DNA of 13,641 nt from JACCYJ01 sp038198775 (GCA_038198775.1 JBBPZV010000012.1:1-13641), one strand, 5' to 3'. Positions 1 to 5,963 are shown, counted from the first letter of the stretch. Notes: generated from the letters alone by a model not told the origin. Program-made: numbers and translations.

Positions 1-141
1 AACAACAGGCTCAAAGGCTTCCGTGCGGTGGCCATGCGCACCGACAAGCGCGAGTTCGTCTTCCGCGGCACCGTCGACGTCGCCTCCATCAAGATCTGGC
101 TCCGCACCCCAACCAAGGAAGATCCACCAGACACGCCCTAA
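1..141 (+). CDS. IS5-family transposase, C-terminal end (cut by window edge)
   Basis: The first 46 codons are open from the window edge to a TAA. They read FRAVAMRTDKREFVFRGTV followed by a short Ile/Trp/Leu stretch ending in WLRT. This matches the C-terminal tail of IS5-type DDE transposases of actinobacteria, in which a conserved Phe-Arg-x-Val-Ala...Asp-Lys-Arg segment precedes a hydrophobic ending. The catalytic DDE residues lie outside the window, so whether the element is intact cannot be judged. I could not identify its terminal inverted repeat in the downstream sequence because the other end is not visible. Confidence 0.7.
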   Translation, partial: NNRLKGFRAVAMRTDKREFVFRGTVDVASIKIWLRTPTKEDPPDTP

Positions 142-273
142 CACTGGCGACGCTGGACGAGTCGCATCGCGCCGAGCACCGGGTTCCTCCGGTCACTCAA
201 AAGGTCCGCGCGATGCCCGCTAGAGGATCCCCTGTCGGTACAGATGGACCCGGGGTGTCCGTCGCGTCTGGCA
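142..273. other. Gap after the transposase, no gene seen
   Basis: No convincing coding frame. A short hairpin (ACCGG at 178-182, CCGGT at 189-193, six-base loop) lies about 40 bases past the transposase stop. The end of the insertion element probably falls in this stretch but could not be placed without its partner end. Confidence 0.3.
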
Positions 274-846
274 TCACCCAGATCGATCGTGATTCGGCTG
301 GCGGCCGAGGAAGGCGACAAGCCGCTCGATGGCGGGAGCGTCGTCGGGTACGGGCTGGGCCAAAGCGAACCGACCGGCGCGCGATTGCGTGGCGAGCTGG
401 GTGCGCGCGAAGCTCAGGGCGTGCTCGGCGAGGTCCTCGGGCAGCTCGGGACTCTGGCCGGTCGCCTGCGCGAGGTCCCAGCCGTGAGCCAGGAGATCGT
501 AGAGGCGGATCTTGAGGCGCTCGGCGCCGGTCGCCGCGCCGAGCGGCCCGCGATAGACCCGCGCGAGGACCCCGGGTTGCTCGAACGCGGTCCGCATTGT
601 CACCGCGGAGTGCTCGTAGGCGGCTGCTGGGTCAATTCCGAGGCGGTCGGGACCGCGCTCGGGCGGTCTCTGGTCACGCAGCAGCGCGGCGAACACCAGG
701 TTCATGCCCATCAGATGACCCACCAGGTCGCGCACGGTCCAGTCGGTACACGGGGTAGGCGCCGACCATTGATCGTCTCGGACCCCGGCGACCAGGCGGC
801 CAACCGCATTCAGCGCGCGGCCGAGCTCGTCCAACGGCGCTGTCAT
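274..846 (-). CDS. TIGR03086-type metal-binding / maleylpyruvate isomerase-like DinB protein
   Basis: A 190-residue protein of the DinB/YfiT-like superfamily, in the actinobacterial TIGR03086 branch that is related to the mycothiol-dependent maleylpyruvate isomerase N-terminal domain. Visible hallmarks are the early TPCTDWTVRDLVGHLMGMN segment (about residues 31-49), with the first metal-ligand His in VGHL, and the later DLLAHGWDLAQATG segment carrying the HxWD motif. The length is normal for the family. Members are cytoplasmic four-helix proteins thought to bind a divalent metal; their substrates are mostly unknown and none can be assigned here. The ATG at 846 is preceded on the minus strand by AAGGGGGA, an acceptable ribosome binding site. 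The gene lies 123 bases downstream of a second DinB-type gene on the same strand, so the two may be co-transcribed. Confidence 0.85.
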   Translation of the reverse strand: MTAPLDELGRALNAVGRLVAGVRDDQWSAPTPCTDWTVRDLVGHLMGMNLVFAALLRDQRPPERGPDRLGIDPAAAYEHSAVTMRTAFEQPGVLARVYRGPLGAATGAERLKIRLYDLLAHGWDLAQATGQSPELPEDLAEHALSFARTQLATQSRAGRFALAQPVPDDAPAIERLVAFLGRQPNHDRSG

Positions 847-969
847 CAGTCACGTCCCCCTTGGTGAGTCGTGCCGCCGAATATTTGACGCCCGCGCCGA
901 GGACGTCCCGGTCATCGATCGGTAAAGGATCCTGAGCGAGTGGACGCAGGCCACGTAGCACGCCCATGG

Positions 970-1482
970 TCAGACGCCTGTTGCGCCGTCGATGCGCTCG
1001 CGGATGAGGTCGGCGTGCCCGGCGTGGCGGGCGTACTCGGCGATCATGTGGTTGTAGATCCATCTCAGCGTGACCGCCGCGCCCATGAAGGGACTGGTCT
1101 CGTCGAGGGAGCGGCCGGCGCAGTTGGCTCGGCCGCGGGCGATCTCGTCCTCCCATGTCTGCCGGGTCGTATCGAAGGTGGCGCCGTCTGCGAGATCGAA
1201 TCCGCCGTCGTGGCCGCTGGGATCCGCATCCGGGTCGTAGATCGGTGCCACCTGCTCGCCCGGCAGGACACGGCGGAACCAGTTCCGCTCAACCTCGGCC
1301 ATGTGCTGCACCAGCCCGAGCAGCGTCAGCGGTGACGGCGATGTCGAGGTTGTCCGCAGTTGCTCGTCGGTGAGCCCATCGCACTTCATGACGAGCGTGG
1401 CCCGGTAGAAGTCGAGCCAGCCCTCCAGTGTCGTGCGTTCGTCGGCCCGCAGCGGAGGCACGGCGCGCTCGGTCGTCGGCAT
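970..1482 (-). CDS. DinB family protein (DUF664-like)
   Basis: A 170-residue DinB-superfamily protein. The three expected metal-ligand positions are visible: His in the LGLVQHMAEVERNWFRR segment in the first half, and two His in the C-terminal YNHMIAEYARHAGHADLIR segment, which is the classic ending of DUF664-type DinB proteins (HLIEEYARHNGHADLLR-like). In actinobacteria such proteins are associated with mycothiol-dependent S-transferase or detoxification chemistry; that is family knowledge and no substrate can be named. The start at 1482 has no clear Shine-Dalgarno, which is common in this group and fits a leaderless or short-leader mRNA. It is the promoter-proximal gene of a likely two-gene unit with the TIGR03086-type gene downstream, and is divergent from the NTF2-like gene. 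Confidence 0.85.
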   Translation of the reverse strand: MPTTERAVPPLRADERTTLEGWLDFYRATLVMKCDGLTDEQLRTTSTSPSPLTLLGLVQHMAEVERNWFRRVLPGEQVAPIYDPDADPSGHDGGFDLADGATFDTTRQTWEDEIARGRANCAGRSLDETSPFMGAAVTLRWIYNHMIAEYARHAGHADLIRERIDGATGV

Positions 1483-1583
1483 ACCCGCATGGTGTCAGGC
1501 CGCGCTGAGCGCCCTGGGTCAGCCTGTCGCGGATGGATCTCGAGGAGAGCCGCGGAGCACCAAGGCGTCTGTAGGGTCCGCAT

Positions 1584-1994
1584 ATGAGCATCGGATCGTT
1601 GGCTGTCGTCGAGGAGTGGCTGGACGCGGTCAACCGGGGCGACGGTGTGCGGCTCGAGCAGTTGAGCCACGAGGAAGTGGAGATCGTCGGGCCGCGTGGC
1701 AGCGGCCGGGCCGGCCGCAGGGTGCTCTCCGACTGGCTGACCCGGGCGGGCTTCTCGGCCGAGCCGCTGCGCTGGTTCTGCGGCGCCGACGGCAGCGTTG
1801 TGGTCGAGCAGGACGCCCGATGGGTCGACGTTGCGACAGGCGTGGAGCAGGGGCGGGCCCGCGTGGCCTCGCAGTTCCTCGTCGACGGGGCACGGGTTGC
1901 CAAGTACGTACGGCACGACGGCGGGTTGCCCACAGCGCTGGCCGCGGCGGGGCTCGGTGACGACGCCGAGGTCACCGAACGTCAGGCGCGCTGA
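1584..1994 (+). CDS. NTF2-like / SnoaL-like domain protein
   Basis: A 136-residue protein with the arrangement of the nuclear-transport-factor-2 / SnoaL-like fold: an N-terminal helix (VVEEWLDAVNRGDGVRLEQL) followed by alternating short strands, including VEIVGPRGSGRAGR and a region VVEQDARWVD. Bacterial members are small cone-shaped proteins that act as isomerases, cyclases or stress-associated binding proteins; no catalytic residues can be assigned. The ATG at 1584 follows TAGGG at a seven-base spacing. It is divergent from the DinB gene across about 100 bases and convergent with the MerR gene. No operon partner is seen downstream. Confidence 0.7.
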   Translation: MSIGSLAVVEEWLDAVNRGDGVRLEQLSHEEVEIVGPRGSGRAGRRVLSDWLTRAGFSAEPLRWFCGADGSVVVEQDARWVDVATGVEQGRARVASQFLVDGARVAKYVRHDGGLPTALAAAGLGDDAEVTERQAR

Positions 1995-2078
1995 ACCCGT
2001 CGGCCAGCGCACTCATCCCGTCCTGCAAGGGGATCCGCTTGCGGGAAGCCGCGATCTTGCCCGGACCGCGCTGGTGGC

Positions 2079-2094
2079 GTGCCGTACGCCGTTC
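2079..2094 (+). repeat. Left copy of a 16-bp direct repeat
   Basis: GTGCCGTACGCCGTTC occurs here and again at 3332-3347. Upstream of both copies the similarity continues imperfectly for about 25 bases (an ATCNTGCCC start and a shared CGCGCTG). The pair encloses the MerR, cytochrome-like and methyltransferase genes. Confidence 0.7.
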
Positions 2095-2097
2095 CTC

Positions 2098-2520
2098 TTA
2101 TGGTGCAGTGACTGGCTTGTCGCGTATGGCCGCCCGTAGATGGGTGCAGGCGAGCAGGCAGGGCGAGGGGCAGGACTGTGCTAGCTCCAGGTAGTCACGC
2201 ATGCGCTGCAGTTCGACGATCCGGCTTCCCAGTTCTGCGGCCCTTTCCCTCGCGAGGGCCTGCCAGCTTTCGTCACCCGTGCCGCCTCTGGTGAACAGGT
2301 CGGCGATCTGGGCGAGGGAGAATCCGGCGTTCTTGAGTAGCGCGACGATCGCCAGTCGCTCAACAGCCTCCTGGTCGTACAGCCGGCGCCCGCCTCGACG
2401 TTCCACCGGCAGGACCAAACCTTGCGCCTCATAGAACCGCACGGCCGAGACCCGCACGCCGACGCGGCGGGCGGCCTCACCAATACCCACCAGGGACTGC
2501 GGTGGGGTGCCAGGTGTCAT
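2098..2520 (-). CDS. MerR family transcriptional regulator with C-terminal Cys cluster
   Basis: A 140-residue MerR-family activator/repressor. The winged helix-turn-helix is at residues 11-48 (VGIGEAARRVGVRVSAVRFY, then the wing ending GGRRLYD), followed by the usual second HTH-like helices to about residue 78 and a dimerisation helix at about 88-114. The effector end has C117-x3-C121-x3-C125 followed by H127. SoxR proteins instead carry Cx2CxCx5C around a 2Fe-2S cluster, so this is a related but distinct thiol arrangement that could bind metal or an iron-sulfur cluster. It is divergent from the cytochrome-like gene and the shared 2531-2554 operator lies 11 bases before its ATG, so it probably regulates both itself and the plus-strand genes. 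A GGACGG ribosome binding site precedes the ATG. Confidence 0.9.
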   Translation of the reverse strand: MTPGTPPQSLVGIGEAARRVGVRVSAVRFYEAQGLVLPVERRGGRRLYDQEAVERLAIVALLKNAGFSLAQIADLFTRGGTGDESWQALARERAAELGSRIVELQRMRDYLELAQSCPSPCLLACTHLRAAIRDKPVTAP

Positions 2521-2529
2521 CGCCGTCCC

Positions 2530-2560
2530 TTGACCTCGACCCGGGTTGAGGTCACAGACT
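2530..2560 (+). promoter_or_regulatory. MerR-type promoter with near-perfect operator
   Basis: A 24-base inverted repeat at 2531-2554 (left arm TGACCTCGACCC, right arm GGGTTGAGGTCA) has one mismatched pair. It fills the spacer between a -35 TTGACC (2530-2535) and a weak -10 CAGACT (2555-2560), giving the 19-bp spacing typical of MerR-activated promoters. The start point predicted about seven bases after the -10 falls on the in-frame GTG at 2567, implying a leaderless mRNA. Confidence 0.8.
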
Positions 2561-2566
2561 ACCAGC

Positions 2567-3040
2567 GTGACCGCTTCCCACGCCGCCGGCCGTGCCGAGC
2601 TGTCACGTGTACCGCCGCGTCACCGCGGGAGAGGCAGCGCCGTCGTCGACCTGCTCGTCCTGGCCGTGCTCGTTGTGTGCTGGTCGCTGATTCCGCTCCC
2701 GGTGGCCCATGTCGCAACCGGTGTGCTCCTGCTCGGAGTCGTCCTGGCCCATCTGCTGATGTACCGGGCTCGACTATGGGCCAGGCAGTCATCCCGGCGA
2801 GATCCGGGGCGCCGTCAGCGGCGGCGAGTGCGTGAACGTGTCCTGCTGCTGGCCGCGACTGCGGCGATGGCTGTCAGCGGGTTGGTGCAGTGGGCAGGGG
2901 TAGGTGACGCCGAGCACTGGCACGCAGCCACCAGTGCGATCCTCGTCCTGCTCGCCGGCCGGCATGCTTGGTCACGTCGGCGTCTGGTGCACCGCGGGGG
3001 CATGACACTTGCAGGCACGCCGAGCCTGCCAGCCCGATGA
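2567..3040 (+). CDS. Four-helix membrane protein, candidate diheme cytochrome b-like (DUF4405-like)
   Basis: A 157-residue membrane protein not matched to a named family with certainty. Predicted helices are at about 25-44, 46-66, 88-112 and 117-137. His48 and His62 lie in helix 2, and His119 and His133 in helix 4. Each pair is 14 residues apart, the spacing of heme-ligand His pairs in cytochrome b-type bundles, so a bis-heme b protein is inferred. A basic loop (RRDPGRRQRRR) separates the halves and probably faces the cytoplasm. An in-frame TTG at 2546 lies inside the operator and cannot serve if the promoter call is right; the GTG at 2567 coincides with the predicted transcription start. Its TGA overlaps the ATG of the next gene (ATGA), indicating coupling with the methyltransferase. 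Alternative: a DUF4405-type protein without heme. Confidence 0.65.
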   Translation: MTASHAAGRAELSRVPPRHRGRGSAVVDLLVLAVLVVCWSLIPLPVAHVATGVLLLGVVLAHLLMYRARLWARQSSRRDPGRRQRRRVRERVLLLAATAAMAVSGLVQWAGVGDAEHWHAATSAILVLLAGRHAWSRRRLVHRGGMTLAGTPSLPAR

Positions 3041-3331
3041 GCTCTCCGGTAAGCAAGGTCAACCAGTTCGGCTTTCCGCACGGTCCGTTAGGGCATCTCG
3101 TCGGACTGGTGATGCGGCACGGCAACGCCGACATGGAGCAGGCGGCTATCGACGCGCTCGAACTGCACGGTAGCGAGCATGTGCTGGAGATCGGGTCGGG
3201 GCCCGGGGTAGGGCTGCGGCTGCTCGCGGACCGGCTTCCCGGGGGCCGCGTGACCGGACTCGACCCCTCACCGGTCATGGTCGCCCAGCTTGCGGTGAGG
3301 CGCCATCCTGCCCCGGCTCGCGCTGCTGGCC

Positions 3332-3347
3332 GTGCCGTACGCCGTTC
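3332..3347 (+). repeat. Right copy of the 16-bp direct repeat
   Basis: Identical over 16 bases to 2079-2094. It lies at the point where the methyltransferase reading frame loses similarity to its family, and its last seven bases also form the left arm of the hairpin at 3341-3362. Confidence 0.7.
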
Positions 3348-3362
3348 GGCCTACGGAACGGC
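3341..3362. terminator. Hairpin between convergent methyltransferase fragment and tetR
   Basis: GCCGTTC at 3341-3347 pairs perfectly with GAACGGC at 3356-3362 around an eight-base loop. It lies just past the tetR stop (minus strand) and could act as a terminator for tetR. There is no T-tract, which is common for terminators in high-GC actinobacteria. Confidence 0.4.
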
Positions 3363-3371
3363 CCGGTCCGG

Positions 3372-3965
3372 TCAGTTTGTTCGAAGGCCGGCGACTGTCA
3401 GGTTGACGAGCCGTTGCACCGCAGCGTCCGATGGACTGGCCGCCGCGGCGTTGAGCGCGTGCAGGCAGTAGCTGGTCAGTTCGTCGGGGCTGACGTCGAC
3501 TCGCACGTCACCCGCTGCGGCGGCGAGGGCAATCAGGTCGCGGACGAGGTGCCGTAGCGCGTGCTCGGCATGAGACACATGCTGCTGCTCGTTGTGCAGA
3601 AACGACGTGATGCCGGCGTCGTGGCGCCCGTGCGGACGGTGAGCGATGTGTGCGTAGGCGGTGAGGACTGCCTCGAGTCGCTCCATCGGTGTGCCGCGCT
3701 CGTCGGCGAGCTGGGCGAGCTGGGCGAGGTGCTCGGCGACCTGTCGCTCGTGCCAGGCCAGCAGGATCGTCTCGATGTCGGGGAAGTACTTGTAAAGGGT
3801 CGCCCGGCCGATCGTGGTGCGTTCGGCGATGAGCGACATCGTGACTGACAGCAAGCCTTGTTCGCTGATCAGAGTGGCGGTCGTGTCGAGGATGGCGTCG
3901 CGGACCTGCGCGCGGTGCGCGTCGATCGTCTCGGTCCACAGCTTGGGCACGGCCTGAGTATACAT
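3372..3965 (-). CDS. TetR/AcrR family transcriptional regulator
   Basis: A 197-residue TetR-family repressor. The N-terminal DNA-binding domain spans residues 16-65: helix 1 VRDAILDTTATLISEQG, then the HTH (VTMSLIAERTTIGRATLYKYF) with the standard recognition-helix sequence ATLYKYF and a downstream ETILLAWHE. The C-terminal ligand-binding half is Ala/Leu/His-rich and gives no ligand clue. The ATG at 3965 sits in GTATAC-containing sequence with little room for a ribosome binding site. An in-frame GTG seven codons later is possible. It is divergent, across 62 bases, from a four-gene operon whose promoter lies in that gap, so it most likely represses that operon and itself. Its 3' end overlaps the antisense tail of the truncated methyltransferase frame by 100 bases. 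Confidence 0.9.
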   Translation of the reverse strand: MYTQAVPKLWTETIDAHRAQVRDAILDTTATLISEQGLLSVTMSLIAERTTIGRATLYKYFPDIETILLAWHERQVAEHLAQLAQLADERGTPMERLEAVLTAYAHIAHRPHGRHDAGITSFLHNEQQHVSHAEHALRHLVRDLIALAAAAGDVRVDVSPDELTSYCLHALNAAAASPSDAAVQRLVNLTVAGLRTN

Positions 3966-3979
3966 TTCGCCCAGTCCGC

Positions 3980-4028
3980 GACACGTTGTCTTGTTGGAGG
4001 CAGAGTGTCTCGCTAAAGTGCGTACGCA
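3980..4028 (+). promoter_or_regulatory. Promoter of the four-gene operon, candidate TetR operator
   Basis: TTGTTG (3991-3996) and TAAAGT (4014-4019) are separated by 17 bases and form a good vegetative-type promoter. The ATG of the first gene begins eight bases after the -10, so the mRNA is predicted to be leaderless. GACACGTTGTC (3980-3990, odd-centred palindrome GACA-CGT-TGTC) and a second GAGTGTCTC (4003-4011) flank or overlap the -35/-10 region and are candidate repressor half sites. The operator assignment is tentative. Confidence 0.55.
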
Positions 4029-4345
4029 TGGAGCACACCCAGCACCGCGGCGCGCTCGCGCGTCGACGTCTCACAGGTGAGCAGCGGCAACGGCTCCACG
4101 CGATTGCCTCCGCTGAGGAACACGACCAGGTGTTCCAAGACATCCGCCTCGCACATATCCAGCAGGCCCTGACCGACGCCACGGCCGCGGGGTGGCTGAC
4201 CCAGGGGGAGGCCGAGTCCATCCTCGAACGACTCGAGCGCGGCGCGGACCCACACTCGCTGCGGCGCGAGCTGCGCGTCTCCGGCGTGCTCCTGCGCCGC
4301 GCCGACAACGAACAACGCCACGACGTAGGAGACAGCAATGCCTGA
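4028..4345 (+). CDS. Hypothetical helical protein, first gene of TetR-linked operon
   Basis: A 105-residue protein I do not recognise. It is charged and strongly helical, without a signal peptide or membrane segment. It has an Arg-rich start (ALARRRLTGEQRQRLHAIA), a middle helix with EEHDQVFQDIRLAHIQQAL, and a C-terminal unit AAGWLTQGEAESILERLERG followed by PHSLRRELR. The GWLTxGEAExILERLxxG stretch resembles short helical hairpins such as SHOCT-like modules, but this is only a resemblance. The ATG at 4028 is chosen over an in-frame TTG at 3986, which lies upstream of the promoter elements. The 3' end overlaps the next start by eight bases (ATGCCTGA), so the two are translationally coupled. 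A cytoplasmic partner of the membrane proteins encoded next is possible but unproved. Confidence 0.7.
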   Translation: MEHTQHRGALARRRLTGEQRQRLHAIASAEEHDQVFQDIRLAHIQQALTDATAAGWLTQGEAESILERLERGADPHSLRRELRVSGVLLRRADNEQRHDVGDSNA

Positions 4346-4556
4346 CCAGCCACAGCCCGACGAGGCCGCACCGTCGAACACGGCACGAGGGATGCCGCCG
4401 TGGGTCAAGGGGTTCGCGATTGTTGGAGCGATCCTGGGCGTGTTGATCGTCATCATGCTGCTCACCGGCCACGGTCCAGGACGACACATGCACGGCCTGC
4501 CAGCGCCGGACGCCGCGCAGACCGCAGTTCGTGTCACGGGTCAGGTGCAGGCGTGA
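4338..4556 (+). CDS. Small His-rich single-pass membrane protein
   Basis: A 72-residue protein of unknown family. The N-terminal 20 residues are Pro/Asp/Ala-rich and hydrophilic. One transmembrane helix spans about residues 24-43 (VKGFAIVGAILGVLIVIMLL). It is followed by GHGPGRHMHG with three His and one Met (His45, His50, His52), a plausible metal-binding stretch just outside the membrane. It has a ribosome binding site, AGGAG at 4327-4331. It overlaps the preceding stop and its own TGA overlaps the GTG of the next gene (GTGA), so it is embedded between two coupled genes. The small size and position suggest a subunit or accessory of the DUF2269-like protein; copper or other metal binding by the His/Met patch is inference. 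Confidence 0.75.
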   Translation: MPDQPQPDEAAPSNTARGMPPWVKGFAIVGAILGVLIVIMLLTGHGPGRHMHGLPAPDAAQTAVRVTGQVQA

Positions 4557-5095
4557 GCATGTCGCCGCGCGCCCGCAAGGTGTCCCTCGTCGGGCACATC
4601 GCCGCGTCGGTCGGCTGGATCGGTTCCGTCGTCACCTCGCTTGTCCTCGCCGCGCTTGCTCTGGCCAGCAATGACGCGCAGCTGGTGCGCGCCGTCTACC
4701 TGACGCTGCGAGTGATCGGGTGGTACGCACTCCTCCCGTTCAGTGTCGCGTCTCTATTGACCGGCCTCATCCAGTCCCTGGGCACGACGTGGGGGTTGCT
4801 GCGCCACTACTGGGTGCTGGTGAAGCTCATGATGAACATCTTCGCGACAGGCGTGTTGTTGCTATACATGCAGACGCTGGACTACCTAGCCGACCAGGTC
4901 CATGCTGCCCCGGACACCACGGTCGCCTCGATGGGCGACCCGTCGCCCATCGCCCACGCCGCCGGGGCCATTGCCCTGCTCGTCGCGGCGCTAGTCCTGT
5001 CGGTCTACAAGCCGCGCGGCCTCACCCGCTACGGCCGGCGCCAGGCCACCCCAAAGCCGAGACGCGACCGCCTCTCCGCGTCCACGATCTCGTGA
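4553..5095 (+). CDS. DUF2269-like integral membrane protein
   Basis: A protein of about 180 residues with four predicted transmembrane helices. The first is LVGHIAASVGWIGSVVTSLV, the second RVIGWYALLPFSVASLLTGL, the third contains VLVKLMMNIFATGVLLLYM, and the last IALLVAALVLSVY. Conserved His occur in the first helix (GHIAASVGW, about residue 15), before the third (LRHYWVLVK) and before the fourth (IAHAAGAI), a pattern seen in DUF2269-type proteins and other possible heme- or metal-binding bundles. The C-terminus is basic. Two starts are possible: the GTG at 4553 overlapping the previous stop, or the ATG at 4559; the GTG is chosen for coupling. It is followed after 16 bases by the hydrolase gene. 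The function of the family is unknown. Confidence 0.75.
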   Translation: MSMSPRARKVSLVGHIAASVGWIGSVVTSLVLAALALASNDAQLVRAVYLTLRVIGWYALLPFSVASLLTGLIQSLGTTWGLLRHYWVLVKLMMNIFATGVLLLYMQTLDYLADQVHAAPDTTVASMGDPSPIAHAAGAIALLVAALVLSVYKPRGLTRYGRRQATPKPRRDRLSASTIS

Positions 5096-5111
5096 ACGCA
5101 GCGCGCTGAAC

Positions 5112-5924
5112 ATGCCCACCCTCGACGTCTCTGGCGCGACGCTGCACTACGAGACGCAGGGCAACGGACCGATCCTCATCCTCGTCCCCGGCGCGTCGGG
5201 CACCGGCGCCAGCTTGATCCCGTTCGCCGCACACCTGGCCGAGTACGCCACCGTCGTCACCTTCGACCGCCGCGGCTTCTCGCGGAGCACGCTGCACGAC
5301 CCTCAGCCACCGAACCGGCTCGACGCCGACGCCGACGACGTGCGCCGGCTCATCGACCACCTTGCCCCACCTGTAGCGACCGTGTACGGGGCAAGCTCCG
5401 GCGCGATCGTCGCTCTCCACTCCCTCACCCGCCACCCCGACGCCATCGCCTGCATCCTGGCCTTCGAACCACCCGCCGTCACGCTGCTGCCCCACAGCCA
5501 ACGCTGGCTCGACACGTTCGCCGGCACCTACGACCTGTACCGGCAGTCAGGGCCTGCCGCCGCGCTCACGAGTTTCCGCGACACCGCGTTCCCCGAGGTA
5601 GACCGGCAGCTCATGCAACGCACGCATCAAGCCGTGACCTCTGACGACACCGCCCTCGCCAACGCCGTCCACTGGTTCGAGCACGAACTACGCCAGTACC
5701 CCGCCGTCCACCTGGACACCGCGACCATCTCCGAGCACTCCGCGCGCGTGCGGCTCCTCGGCGGCCGCGCCTCACATGGGTACCCGGCCTACGAATCAAC
5801 CCTCGCGCTCGCCCGCGCGATCGGCATCGAGGTGACCGAGACACCGGGCGGGCACCTCGGCCACCTCGTCCACCCAGGCGAGGTCGCCGCGGCACTCCAG
5901 GCCGCCCTCGCGTGCACCGCTTGA
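5112..5924 (+). CDS. Alpha/beta hydrolase
   Basis: A 270-residue cytoplasmic alpha/beta-hydrolase fold protein of normal length. Visible elements are the oxyanion-hole region LVPGASGTG (residues 24-32), the strand-turn FDRRGFSRS (51-59), the nucleophile elbow Y-G-A-S-S-G with Ser95 as nucleophile in GxSxG (93-97), and the catalytic His in TPGGHLGHLVHPGEVA (His248 most likely). The acidic member of the triad is not obvious: the usual region reads GGRASHGYPAYES. Sequences of this kind act as esterases, lactonases or C-C hydrolases; no substrate can be named. It is the last gene of the TetR-linked operon, 16 bases after the DUF2269-like gene, and a long hairpin begins at the base after its stop codon. 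Detoxification of the TetR ligand is a reasonable hypothesis. Confidence 0.9.
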   Translation: MPTLDVSGATLHYETQGNGPILILVPGASGTGASLIPFAAHLAEYATVVTFDRRGFSRSTLHDPQPPNRLDADADDVRRLIDHLAPPVATVYGASSGAIVALHSLTRHPDAIACILAFEPPAVTLLPHSQRWLDTFAGTYDLYRQSGPAAALTSFRDTAFPEVDRQLMQRTHQAVTSDDTALANAVHWFEHELRQYPAVHLDTATISEHSARVRLLGGRASHGYPAYESTLALARAIGIEVTETPGGHLGHLVHPGEVAAALQAALACTA

Positions 5925-5959
5925 GACCGGACAGAGCCACGGTGTGGTCTGGTCCGGTC
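5925..5959 (+). terminator. Strong hairpin terminator of the TetR-linked operon
   Basis: GACCGGAC (5925-5932) pairs perfectly with GTCCGGTC (5952-5959). The interior continues AGA-g-CCAC / GTGG-TCT around a GGT loop, making about 15 base pairs with single-base bulges. It starts immediately after the hydrolase TGA. No T-tract follows. Confidence 0.7.
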
Positions 5960-5963
5960 CCGT

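Larger units (their letters stand above)
3037..3471 (+). pseudogene. SAM-dependent methyltransferase, 3'-truncated
   Basis: Starts at the ATG overlapping the previous stop. The first about 90 residues are an ordinary class I methyltransferase N-terminus: motif I VLEIGSGPGVGLRLLA and the following strand VTGLDPSPVM with the ribose-binding acidic residue. After roughly position 3330 the similarity stops and the frame continues as Arg/Ala-rich sequence antisense to the 3' end of tetR until a TGA at 3469-3471. Family members need a further 100 or more residues containing motifs II-IV and the substrate region, so the product cannot be a complete enzyme. The break coincides with the right copy of the 16-bp repeat. 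Whether a short protein is still made is unknown. It was probably the second gene of the MerR-controlled operon. Confidence 0.75.

Noticed and set aside
244..867. Plus-strand frame of about 200 codons
   Set aside because: Shadow of the TIGR03086-type gene on the other strand; its residues match no family and it has no ribosome binding site.
1289..2012. Two minus-strand frames across the NTF2-like gene
   Set aside because: Arg/Ser/Pro-rich antisense translation of a recognisable plus-strand gene.
3508..4386. Long minus-strand frame spanning tetR and the next gene
   Set aside because: Overlaps two well-supported genes in a different frame and crosses their shared promoter; low-complexity Arg/Ser composition.
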